A stretch of DNA of 64,000 nt from Scenedesmus sp. ARA3 (Eukaryota; Chlorophyta; Chlorophyceae; Sphaeropleales; Scenedesmaceae). A model generated the notes under the pieces. That model was not told where the DNA came from. It did not search any database and saw only the letters and a program-made list of their open reading frames with translations. The position numbers and the translations under genes were made by a program. Location of the stretch: positions 1 through 64,000 of the forward strand of contig RWJK01001654.1 in assembly GCA_004335835.1 (NCBI GenBank), given 5' to 3'. Positions 9,994 to 21,220 of this stretch are shown here, in pieces (within the stretch, counting starts at the first letter, position 1; each line of letters starts with the position of its first letter).

Positions 9994-12900
9994 GTGTGCG
10001 GCAGCCGCCACTTCCTTTGGAGGCAGTACTGCCGAAACATGACACTGCCTTTACTAGTAGTAGGCTTGTGCTGTTACATGTAGTGCATGGTTGCTAGCAG
10101 CGCTGCCAGTGCAGCGCAGCATCGTCTGGTTTTGAATGGCCACGGGGTACGGGAAGCTACCGGATAGCTTGTAGCTACCGCCTACGTGGACTTCTGTGAT
10201 GTCCCAATTTCGTGCCACGAAATTACTGAGTAATGCACACCGTTGGTGCAGGTTGAACAGTGTTGAATCCTTGACAAGTAACACTGACGTGTGCTACTAG
10301 CCACTTGTAGTGGCGGATTGGTTGCAGTTCAATCGAGGCTGCAGCTAAGTCATTCAACAGCCAGCAGCCCGGCGACACCATCATTTGTTTCACTGATCTC
10401 TAGCTCCTGTGGATCGCCTGAGCACAAATGTCTGTGCTTTGAAGCACAAGCTGGGCAGCAAACGTTACCTGTGTGTACCCGAACGACGGAACACAAGAAC
10501 TTTGATCCTGGTCAATGCTGCAGCGAGTTACAAAAACCTGGCAATCCAGCCAGCTGCCTCAGCTAGCAGATGTGCTCCTTGACAAACCACTCTCAGCAGG
10601 CCCTGCATACAGCACTGCAGTGATCGCCGCGCCCTTGCTGATTGCTGCCAATGATGCATGCACACACATATGCGTACACATGCGTACACACTTTGACACA
10701 AGCACAGTGCCTCAATGCAGGTGGATATATCCACCTAAAGACAGCCCCATATGCAGCAGCAACACAGTACGATTCATCACAGGGTACCTGCAGCATCATT
10801 GCAGGCACCGATGACACGTGGCAGCTGCAGCAGCATATAGAGCTCTGTTTGCTGCTGCTGCTCCATGCCTCGCAACATGCCCATAGTCAACTCTATGCAC
10901 TGCAGTGAGATACCAAACAGTGCAGGCAGGCAAAGTACCCAGAAGACAAGACAGATAACAATCGGTGGATGTAGCGCTGATGGCATGCAGTTGCTGTACA
11001 CATTTGAGAAAACAGCACATGTTGCAGCATCAAGCACACGATCCTAGAGGCGATGCAGACTATGCTTATACAGCTGATCAATGTGTGCTGTCGCGTAACT
11101 CGGCGACATTACACCGTGGGCGCAATGCAAGTGAACACAGCACTGCATGCATGCAAGGGAGATCTCATGAGGCCTAGATATGTAACCATGAGCTTACACA
11201 CCAAGGCCCCATAGAACAATGTCCGCAGTCAGAGAAGACGCACTACAGCTGTTCAATGCGTAAAGAAACATACATAATGGGAAACAAGTGCAGTTGAATC
11301 CACCATGCATTCAAGAAGCTGCATGTATGATTACTGTCTTTGCTGGGTTGGCCGGACCAAGCCACACGCACCGACTGCTGCCGTACAATAGCAGCAGCGC
11401 CAGTGTCCTCACAATGCACTTGAAACACCTGCACACACATACATGCAGAGACACAGGCAGGTCTACAAGCAGCCACACACACAGCGTAGCGGGGCTTGAA
11501 CCAGCGACCAGCGACCGACAGCATGTAAACGGATTCAAACTGGATTACGCGTCAAACAGCCCACGTAACGTGACGACAGGGCCAAACGACACACGAACCA
11601 AGACGCAGCTGCCGCTACATGCATTCTGTGGCGTGACGGCAGCACATGTTGCACGCAACGGGACCACAACACTTCAACAGCAGCGAACGACCGACCCTCT
11701 GCACAAACTCCAGGCACAAAACAAACAAGCAGTCATAAGACACCGCAGACAAGTACTTCAAACCCGCAAACCCCCAAATACAGTGCCGCTGCCAGGTGAA
11801 GCGACACAGAAGCGCCACCAAGAAAGAAGGCAAGGGCACGCCCGGCAAAGAGCACAGCCAGTCAAACTGCATCTGCAAATCAGCACAGGATAACAGCGAA
11901 ACCAAAATGCCGTGGTCATGACCCACGGCACAGCATATTTGGTGTGTGTCCGCGCTGATGGGCTTCTGCAGACCGCCAGGCACCCACAACAAACTCAACA
12001 CGCAGTTGACACTGCCGCATAACAAACATGCCGTCGACCGCGTGGGCCTGAACAGACAACACATCAAGGCACCCCATAGCGGCATACGCCTACATGGGCA
12101 GCGCCGCCGCCGCTGTTGCCGCCAACACCCCTGCAATGGGGTAACACAGTCATGCGTAGCACAGCCACCCCTCACACCAGTGACACAACACCTGCCGGCA
12201 CAGCCAGCATCTGACAGAACAGTCACCTCTCACCCTGGACGCTTTCTGCTCTCCTGTGAAGTGCCACCCTCGAGCAGCCATTGCACACATTTGCCACATC
12301 ACAGGCAGAGCCGGCACACCTGCAGCCTAGGAGCACAAAGCACCTGCCGCATACCGCCAACTCCAGCTTTCAATTCCTACCACGGACCGGCGAAACAATC
12401 CACACAATCAGCAAACACAGCAAAGCACCGCATGACATGCGCCTCACCCGCCTGCCGCTTCCAACCTGCCACAGCCAAAGCGTGCACTGCCTCGTAACAA
12501 AACCACAACAGCGCGACCCAATGGGGGCGGCTCGGTCAAACCCAAACCAAACAGCACAACAGCACGCCACAAAACTGCCCAAAGTTGCTGTTGCACAGCA
12601 TACAGCAGAACAGGAGATGCGTAAGGAGGCTTGACTAGCCCTCAAAAGCATCGCCTGAAACTCTCATGTGACTCTACAAACAGCATGGTGATTTGATGAA
12701 CACAGCATGGTGGTGGGGTGCAGCAGCACAATGCTGCCACTGCACCAGCTTTCCACGACGCACATGTCACGCAACCCCTGCAACACTGACACACTGATAC
12801 GACACATGCAACGCTGGTGACACACGGCACACGTCGCTGGCACACATGCATGCACACCCGACGCAAACCAAGGTGAGTGTGTGGTGGTTGTGAGATGGTT

Positions 12901-13837
12901 GTCTGAAGGACCATTCTGCATAGGCACCTCTCTCAACCAGCACAAGCACTGAAAGCACGACAGAACAGCACCAAACCCACCACTTAACGTGAACTACACT
13001 GCAAACGCTTCAGCACACAGAACTGAACAACTCCCAACGGGCACTGGGGGTACTTTGGGCGTGCATGATGCACACCCTAGCAGCGGCAGGCGAGTCAGCT
13101 ACAAAACAAAGCTGCCTCCACCACTCACACTGAACATACCGCAGCTGTAAAACCTCACTCACATGCACGCAGCGTAGCTGTGCGCTCACTGCCCAGCAGG
13201 CATGCAGCGCTCAACTGCTGCACAGACTGACACGACAACAAAACAGACTGCATGTACCAGCAGCAGCTAACACATCCATCCAAATCCTCTTTCCATGTAA
13301 ACCAACCCCTTGCAGGGTTCTGCCAGCAGAACAGTCATCCACACACGCCTGCCATCAGCAGACAAGGCATAACAACACGCGGCAAACACAGCACATGTCA
13401 GCAGACACAGCATCAGCACAAGCACACCGTCGACAAGGCTCAAGCACACCGTCGACAAGGCCGTCGACAAGGCTCACACAGCAGACCTGCCAAGCCACGA
13501 CCGGCAACTGGCAAAGTAAGGAACACAAACCACCTACCGCCGAAACAATCACATCCAGCCCATTGCAATGTCAGGGCAACCGTGCACCTGAACAAGAAAC
13601 CTCGGGTGTCCCAAGGCACCAGAACATAACCGCTAGCACATGCGTCAAGTGCCAGAAGAGAGTTGCACACTCACAGTTTTGCACACAACCAACCCTTGCA
13701 TGCATAATGCAGCTGGTTGTGCCTGCACCAGCCCACATGTGCCTCTCAACCTCGTAACACCTTTGTAACAACAGAACCGGTGATGCAGAGCGACCTTTGT
13801 AACAATACAGCTCTAGAGCAGGGCGACCATACCAGCT
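9890..13837. other. 4 kb convergent gene-poor region; A/C-rich from about 11340
   Basis: It lies between the stops of a plus gene (9889) and a minus gene (13838). I find no exon chain or family match. From about 11340 to 13800 the plus strand is clearly A/C-rich, i.e. UG-rich in the sense of the minus-strand gene, consistent with a long 3' UTR for that gene. TGTAA motifs on the minus strand (plus ttaca) occur near 11109 and 11196. An 18-bp perfect palindrome (aggtggatatatccacct) lies at 10719-10736. Confidence 0.5.
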
Positions 13838-13929
13838 TCAACCTTGAAATAGCCCAGCCGCCCCAGGGAACAACATCAACGCCATCAGCTGCTGCTGCTG
13901 CAACTGCTGCTGCACTGCTAGCTGCTGCT

Positions 13930-13962
<33 letters not shown>

Positions 13963-16900
13963 CCGCCAGCTGCTGCAGCTGCCCAGCAGCTGCTGCCGCT
14001 GCCGCCGCTATCTGCTGGTAATATGCAGCTGCGGATGCCAGGCCTCCAAACTGCCCCGCTGCCCCAGGGAACGCGCCCGGCGCTGCTGCGGCTGCAGCCG
14101 CTGCTGCTGCGGAGCCTGCTGCAGCTGGCGTCTGCGCTGCCTGCAGCCTGGACAGCATCTCATCAAGGCCCTGCGGGACACCTGCAGATGCAGCAGCAGC
14201 ACCCGCAGGTGCATCCACTGCCATCGCCTGTGCACCCGGGTCGGCGGCTGCTGCTTCAGCAGTTTCCGCCTCTCCCGCAGCGGCTTCCGTATCAGAGTCA
14301 GCAGTCTCGCCCTGTTGCTCGTCACCACCATCTGCTGCGGCTGCTGCTGCGGCTGCTGCTGCTGCTGCTGCTGTTGCGGGGCTGGCACCACCAGGCAGCA
14401 GCTCGCCGCTTCCACTTCCAGTGGCAGCAGCATCGCCGCTGCCGCTGCCACTGCCGCTGCCGCCGCCTGCTGCTGCTGCCCCTGTGGCCTCCCCTTGCCT
14501 GCTGCTCTGATCCAGCAGCGCCGCCCAGGCAGCAGCGGCAGCAGCAGCAGCCTGGCTGCCAGGGCCAGCTGCAGCAACCTGATTGCGCAAGACCGACTCG
14601 TAGAACTGCAGCAGCTGCGCCGCAGAAGACACCTCTGCAGCTAGCGCCGAGCGCCCCAAACCAGCAGCAGATCCAGCATATGGCCCCGCTGCTGCTGGGG
14701 CAGACCCCAGGCCAAGCCCTGCTGCCGCTGCCGCGAGCATTGCAGGGTTGCTGAAACCTAAGCCGGCTGCTGCAGCTGCAGCCGCAGGACTGGCCAACTG
14801 GCCTAAGCCTGCTGGCATTGCAGGTGCAGCAGCAGCTGCATTGCCTGCTGCTGGGTTCATTGAAGCTCCCTGCTGCCCTAAAAGTGACGCCAGCCAGCTC
14901 ATTGCAGCGTCACTGCTGCTGCCACCAGATCCGGAGCTAGCCCCTCCGCTATTGCCTGCAGTTGCAGCTGCTCCAGCTGCTGCTGCCGCATCTCCCTGCA
15001 GACCACTAGCTGCAGCAAGTGCTGCCAGTATCTGCTGCTGCTGCTGTTGCTGCTGCTGTTGTTGCGCCTGCTGCTGCTGCTGCTGAGCGCCAAGCAGGCC
15101 AAGCCACCACGCAACAGATGGATCATGTGCTGCTGCTGCCGCAGCCGCAGCAGCACCAGCACCCCCACCCATGCCTGCCGCAGTGAGGCCGCCTGCACCT
15201 GCCAGGAACGGCAGCAGCGCCTGCAGCTGGCTCGCGGTGCCGCTGCTGCCGCTGCTGCTGGCGTGCCTGTTGCTGCCAGCGCCATGGTGGTGATGGTGGT
15301 GGTGGCGGTGGTGGGTGTGGTGCGCGTGCTGCTGCGCGTGCTGCTGCTGCTGCTGTGCAGCGGCAGGCTGGCCCGCGTTCTGTCCCGCAGAGCAGCTGCT
15401 GCTGCCAGACGCCATAGCAGGCAACTGCTGCTGCTGCTGCTGCAGCAACCCTGCAACGCCTGACAAGCCTGAAGGCCATGCAGCAGAGCCCCGATGGGGC
15501 GCTGCTGCGGCTGCCGCTGCCTGCTGTGGCTGCACCTGCTGCTGCTGTTGCTGAGCCGCCTGCTGCTGTGCTGCAGCCATGAAAGCTGCAGGGTTCAGCA
15601 GGCCAAGCAGCGCACTCTGCGGCTGCTGAAGCACCATAGACTGCGGCTGCTGTTGCTGCTGCTGTTGCATCATTGACAGTAGCTGCATCTGCTGCTGCTG
15701 CTGCGCCTGTTGCTGCAGCAGCGGCATCTGCGCTGCTGCCGGCTGCACTGGCTGCTCTGCAGCTGGCTGCTCCTGATCTTGCCGCAGTGCCTACAAGCAC
15801 CACCACACACCAGCAGCAAGTCATTTACACAAGCAAGACACGCCACAGCCATGCACCTGGAGCTTCCTGCCACTGTGCAACAGCTAAACGGACGCCCCAA
15901 TATGCTTGCTTGCTTCAGCACAACACAGCAGAGGGGGCTGCATGATCGCTTTCCAGCCACTAACCCAAGCACTACTAGAGGCAACAGCAGCAGACACTCT
16001 GACAGATGGGAACACAGGCATGCGAGCACCTCAACCAGCCACGCCATCCCCACAACCACTCGCACCTCTGCGCTGCGCTCCTTGTGCTGCCGGATAGCCT
16101 CCTGCTGCAGCTGCAGCAGCGCCTGCCCAGCAGGCAGCGGCGCAGTCGGCGCCAGGCCCGCGATCTTACGCAACGCCAGTCTATATTTCTGAAGGTGACT
16201 GGCCACGTTCTCGCGGCTCAGCCACGCCTCATCTAACGCTATCAACAATGCCTTGGGTGTGACAACATCCACCCCCAGGGCCATGCAGGCCTCCATGAAA
16301 CGCAGGTGCAGCAGCGCATCCCACACCACGCGGCTGCTGCGGTGCTGCCGCAACTGCTGCTGCTGCTGCTGTTGCTGCCGGTCCTGGGCTGCTGCGGCCG
16401 CCTGCTGCTGCTGCTGCTGAGCGGCTGCAAGCGTGGCAGGTGCATCAGTGCCAGCAGCATACGCTGCTGCGGTTTGCGGCTGCTGCTGCTGTTGCTGCTG
16501 CAGCCACCACAGCAGCTGCATTTGCTGCTGCTGCTGCTCGGATGCCGCCCGTGTGGCATCGTCACCATCAGCTGCTGCAGCAGCACCTGCCGGCTGCTGA
16601 CCTCCGGCTGCTGTGCTGGCGTTACCTGCCGCAGCAGCTGTCTGTGTAGACTGAGTGGACCAGAGACCCACACCTGCAGCTGCCGCTGCTGCTGCATTTG
16701 GGCTGGTCGATGACACAGGGTTCCATAAGCCTTGAGTGCTGGCACCTGCCCCGCCTCCAAGCGGCAGCAGTGCCTGCAGTCCTGCAAGTGCAGCGCCAGG
16801 CTGCGGCTGCTGTGCAGCAGGCCTTGCTAGCTCAACCGCCTGCCTCTTGCCGGCTGCTGCGCCCACATCGTCTTGCTCTGCTGCTGCAGCGCCCTGCTGC

Positions 16901-17139
16901 TGTGCAGCGGCCTCTGCGCGAGGCCTCTTGAAGCAACCAGTGCCTGTGCTGTTGCGTGCGGCAGCAGCGCCTGCTGCTTCCTGCAGGCCCTGCCAGGCTG
17001 CGCCTGCAGCACTTGCAGGACAGCTTGGCAGGGCATCTGCCTCTGCACTCAACAACCCAGGCTGCGGCAGCAGCTGCTGCTGCTGCTCCTGGTGCTGCTG
17101 CTGCTCTTGCTGTCCGCTCGCTGCCGATGAGGGAAGCAT
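13838..17139 (-). CDS. GARP (G2-like/B-type ARR-like) Myb transcription factor, about 1008 aa
   Basis: Exons are 17139-16066 and 15790-13838, phase 0 at the junction (CAGAG donor, CTTGTAG acceptor). The DNA-binding GARP domain is at about residues 265-325: RVVWDALLHLRFMEACMALG, a TPKALLIAL helix and the signature RENVASHLQKYRLALRK. The RENVASHLQKYR form is typical of B-type response regulators and LUX-like factors, but no phospho-receiver domain is encoded upstream. The rest is poly-Gln, poly-Ala and Ser/Gly sequence, with a His cluster (HHRHHHHHHH) encoded near 15290. The open frame continues above 17139 without an ATG to about 17240, so a short upstream coding exon is possible; the ATG at 17139 is a provisional start. 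Its job is presumably nuclear transcription control; the target is unknown. Confidence 0.85.
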
Positions 17140-18869
17140 GCAACCTGCCACTGTCGGCTGGCTGCTCGGGGCATTTGCAGCCACTGTGGGGCTGCTGCTG
17201 TTGTTGAGCTGTGGCTCCACCACTGATGCCCGTCAGATGCCTGCTGCCGCAGCATATGGACACAGACGCCAAAACGTTAGGCTGATGTTGTTACAGATGT
17301 AAAGTCCCTGTCGCTGTGGCCTGATACATATAATCATGCAGCCAGGCTCGCGACAGCAGCGCTGCTCCACAGACTATGCAGAGGTGCCAGCAGGGACTAC
17401 ACAACGACAGCTGCCGGGCCTGCTGCCACAGCGTATTGCCTTGTCAGTATATGAGCCTGCCTGGTGGCTGTTTGCACGGCATATGTGAGGTGGGCAACCG
17501 AGGCACAGCAGCAAGCTGCGACTTGGCCGAAGAAGCAGCTGCTGCCAAGCACGGTCAGTGCAAAAATCACAAACATACAAATGAATCAAAGCCATGCTCT
17601 GCTGATGACAGGCGACGGTGCTGGGACGGTCTGGCTATGATGCACAACACGAGCCAGGCAAGCACTGCCTCACCTGAGCAACTATGTGAAGCGATCAAAC
17701 GATTATAGCTATAGTCCTGTTCGCCAGGTGATCTCGGAGTAGCGGCCGCGAGATGAGAGGTTGCTAGGATACTTATGAGGCGCTGATATCGGCGACACAA
17801 GCAAGCTTTAAACTTAAGAAATGTTGAGGTAGACGCAGAATAATGCAACAGCACAGAGATCGAGTGTTCCATACCCAGCTGATTCTTGTCACACGCAGAT
17901 TTTACTGTCATTTTCGGGGTGTGGAAGCGAATCAGCCGAGGCCCCCGTCTATTTTTCTTCCTTTTGCTGACGGTCTCGAGTTGTGGGGATCGAGTTCGAG
18001 ACACACATCCCACCACCTCCGAAACACACTGGCCTGCCTGGCACGTCAGGCTACTGCCATCAGCTTGTGTTCTACTCAAGTTGGCAGCTGCTGGGCCGCA
18101 GGTTCAACTGTCTAAAACATTTGCTGTCATGGAATGTCCATAGTGGCCAGTCAGCATGTCAGCCCTTGCATTTACTTCAGCTTACCACTGAGAGTCAGCG
18201 TCAGCCTTCAGGATCAACAGTTGACTCATATCTTGAGGGACACACAGTTGCATCACCCGCGTGCGACCATCCTAGACGATGATACCTGTTCACTTTTTTG
18301 GGATTCGGCTTCATAAGCATAAGACTCGAAGTAGAGCTGCAGTGAAGCTCGAGTGAGCTTTGCAGTGTGCACCTGCTGTTGACCGGCTGCAGCATTGCTG
18401 CCTTGATACCAAAATCATGCTCTGACCGGCATTGGCCACGTAAAATCAGAAAAATCACACCAGAAACAACGGCAGTCACTGTGAGCCAACAAGGTTGCCA
18501 GCCATGTCCCTGTGCTACAGTCATGCCATGCTCCAACATGCTCCTGGCCCATGGTTGAGACAGTAGCGAGCTGCTGGCAGCCGCAGCAGGCGTCATACCA
18601 ATCTCACTGAATAAAGATTGCATCAAAATGCCGTGCAGCTTCGATAGATGACTTGTCACCACACAAACACCGCACATCTGAACCCGCCCCAGCAGGAACC
18701 GCTCGGTTTAGAAGAACCAGGGCCATGGCGGTGCGCCTGGTATACTGCTGATTCTTTGCAAGAGTGTCGTCTGTTTTTTGTACGTCAACTCAAACTCCTT
18801 GTAGTCGCTGCGTCCGATCCTGCACGCCACTGCACACTCTGTCACCACATACACACCGCGCAAGCAAAC
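17140..18869. promoter_or_regulatory. Divergent intergenic region between GARP and DUF2854 genes
   Basis: 1.7 kb separate two oppositely directed genes. It should contain both promoters and perhaps a 5' exon of the GARP gene near 17230-17340. It is less GC-rich than the exons. Apart from one weak minus-strand frame (18201-18623) I see no gene. Confidence 0.45.
18201..18623 (-). CDS. Weak candidate: small single-pass membrane protein (140 aa)
   Basis: An uninterrupted minus-strand frame from ATG 18623 contains one clear hydrophobic segment (CWLTVTAVVSGVIFLIL) followed by RGQCRSEHDFG. It sits upstream of, and divergent to, the DUF2854 gene. Codon use (TTA, ATT, TGT) differs from the GC-rich confirmed genes, and there is no recognised family. 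It may be leader or intergenic sequence; I do not assign a function. Confidence 0.2.
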   Translation of the reverse strand: MQSLFSEIGMTPAAAASSSLLSQPWARSMLEHGMTVAQGHGWQPCWLTVTAVVSGVIFLILRGQCRSEHDFGIKAAMLQPVNSRCTLQSSLELHCSSTSSLMLMKPNPKKVNRYHRLGWSHAGDATVCPSRYESTVDPEG

Positions 18870-20123
18870 ATGCAGGCCAATCTTTGCAAGCCTCACACTG
18901 GAGTTGGGTTCAGGAATAGGCTCCAAGCGTTTAAGCCTGCTGGCCCCGTCGCTTGGCGCAGGCCAACAGCAACAGCAAGGTGTGGCCACAGTACGCCAGT
19001 GTCAGGCCTCTTATGACCGCACTACGAACACTTGATGCGCCATCACAATGCTCATTGTGGATGCATGCAATGTGCCATTTAGACTGGCCCTGGCAGGCTC
19101 AGGCAGTAGCAGAATCACCAGCAATGCAGTAGCTGCTGCAACCCCAAGTGCATCTCCTGTCGCACGCACAGCACCCTTGAACCATCTGCTTCAACAGAAA
19201 ACGTGCAAGCTTACATGATGATTTCACATGATGATTACCAGTCAGGGCATATCCGCATGACACTCTTCACCCTAGGCACTCAGCAGCTGCTCTCCACACT
19301 CTTCTCCTGTCGCCCTCTGGCCAATGCCTCCTGCTCTTGCTGCACGGCACCTCGATCCCCTTCCTGTGCAGGCAGCAGCAGCAGCATTTACAGCTGTGCC
19401 GCGCAGCCAGCGAGCAGCAGACCACCACACCATCAGCAGCAAGCCAGGAGCTTGTGCCAGACTCCGAGTTCTCCATCACCAAGATATCCTACGGCTCAAT
19501 CCTGACACCAGTCGGCCTGTTCCTCATGGTGTATGGCTTCGGCGCCTACTTCACACTGCTGCCAGGCACAGATATTTCCAGCATCTTGCTGATCTATGGC
19601 TTCCCAATGAGTATCCTGGGCTTTGCGCTGAGCTACGCGCAGCTGCCGCCGGTTTCCTGCAAGACCACGCGCGCCGCGTTTGACCTGCGCGGCAGCCAGA
19701 TGACTGACATCCAGAAGCAGATCCGCGAGGACACCACACGCTACAGGTGAGGCACAAACCCCAGATTGAGCTGGTTACATTCAGTGGATGGTTGCTTTTG
19801 TGTCCAGAAGCAGATCCGCGAGGACACCACACGCTACAGGTGCGCCACAAACCCTGAACCCCAGGTGTACAGCTGGACGCACTGTGTTGCAGCTGGTGCA
19901 TGTTTGCAGATGTACAGCTGTAAGGTAATGATCCAGAAGCAGATCCGTGAGAACACCACACGCCACAGGTGTGCCACTAGATGTTCGGCCCCAGATGTGT
20001 AGCTGGTTACAGTCGGTGAGAGTTTCTTTCTGGATGGAAGTAGAGCTGTGAATGAGTGGCCGTCGTGCTGGCCAGTTGCCCTGACACCCCACCAGGCGGA
20101 GTAACCCACCCATCTCCAACTCG

Positions 20124-20160
<37 letters not shown>

Positions 20161-20295
20161 TATGGTGACGAGAAGCACCTGGACGAGGCGCTGGACAAGA
20201 TCTGGAAGTTTGGCCGCCAGGGCAACCCGCCCAAGAAGATGTGCCCCACCCTCAAGGGGCTGCGCGAGGAGGTCGTGGATGTGAGCACATGCTGC

Positions 20296-20351
<56 letters not shown>

Positions 20352-21220
20352 ATGTCGTTGGTGTTGGTGCTGCTGTTAGCGCTGGTGTGTGTGCTGCTGC
20401 TGCTGCTGCTGCTGGTCAAGGTTGTTTTGCTGCTGCTGCTGCTGCTGCTGCTGTTGGTGCTGCTGCTGGGCTGCTGGCAGTGCAGCCGCAGCTGCCAGCT
20501 GTCTGCAAGTCGTGCCAGCGCCGCAGGCAGTGCTATGATGGCGTGCCAGCCAACTGGATCTGTGTGCTAGGCTGACGTGTACAAGAATGGTGTGGCTTTG
20601 CAATGGCAATGTTCAAAAAATGCCTTGAATCACCTGCTGCTGCACCTGCTGGTCGTGCAGGGTGCGTACTGCCTCACGCTGGAGTTTGAGTCCAAGCTGG
20701 AGCTGTCCATCTGGGAGGACCGCCAGCCCAAGATCCAGAGCTTCTTCGGGCCAGGTGGGTGAGGGGTTGGCAGGGCAGAGGGTGCCAGCACATCATAGCA
20801 CTAGACAATTAGCGCCAGCCAAAGTCCTACGCATAAGCACAGCAATAAAGCATGCCGGTCTGGTGCGCCAGCCAGCACCTGCAGGCGTTGCTGATGAGGT
20901 GCTGCCCACTCTGTAAGGCGCTGAACCTGCCCCCATCGTCTTACTTCCTGCCTTCCACCATAGACATGTGCTCTTGCCAAGGTGCCCACGCGATGGGTGA
21001 CAACTTGCATCATTGCCGGCCTGCTGCCACATCAGTTTGCCTCTAATAATCACTTATGTGATGTTGTCGTCGTGCAGGCATCGCGGCGAAGGTGCTGCCC
21101 ACTGAGCAGGGTGTTGACGTGCAGCTGATCAGCGATGGCTCCGGTGCTGGCAGGGGCGGCGGTGAGAAGAAGGACGTGCTGCCCCCACTGATGCCCGGCC
21201 TCCCGGCAAGGCAGCAGTAA
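18870..21220 (+). CDS. Chloroplast DUF2854 family membrane protein (5 exons, 280 aa)
   Basis: Exons: 18870-18979, 19372-19746, 20160-20280, 20661-20754, 21078-21220; phases 2, 2, 0, 1 all close. The N terminus (MQANLCKPHTGVGF..., rich in Arg/Ala/Pro, no acids) fits a plastid transit peptide. Two membrane spans follow: SILTPVGLFLMVYGFGAYF (about 79-100) and SSILLIYGFPMSILGFALSY (about 107-126), with the family-typical YGFP and LPPVSC. The soluble part has KHLDEALDKIWKFG, AYCLTLEFESKLEL and IQSFFGPGIAAKVLP. This layout is that of the DUF2854 proteins of cyanobacteria and plastids (thylakoid protein slr0575 type), whose exact role I do not know. The first exon was chosen because it supplies an ATG, a transit-like sequence and the right phase. 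Confidence 0.85.
19708..19970. repeat. Three copies of the exon 2 3' edge of the DUF2854 gene
   Basis: The exon end encoding IQKQIREDTTRYR plus donor (about 19710-19747) is repeated in the following intron at about 19804-19841 and, with R-to-H drift, at about 19931-19968. The second copy keeps the CTACAGGTG donor context exactly; the third has CCACAGGTG. Only the first fits the next exon without extra sequence. Confidence 0.9.
20126..20460. repeat. CTG trinucleotide tracts in introns of the DUF2854 gene
   Basis: Nearly pure CTG runs occur at about 20126-20157 (forming the polypyrimidine tract of the exon 3 acceptor), about 20288-20350 and, interrupted, about 20392-20460. Confidence 0.9.

Noticed and set aside
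11480..11535. tRNA-like B box on minus (GGTTCAAGCCCC) near 11490-11501
   Set aside because: No matching A box, acceptor stem or T-stem pairing could be built around it.
13946..14754. Long plus frames over the GARP gene
   Set aside because: Shadow frames of CAG/GCA triplet-rich minus-strand exons (Cys/Arg/Leu runs).
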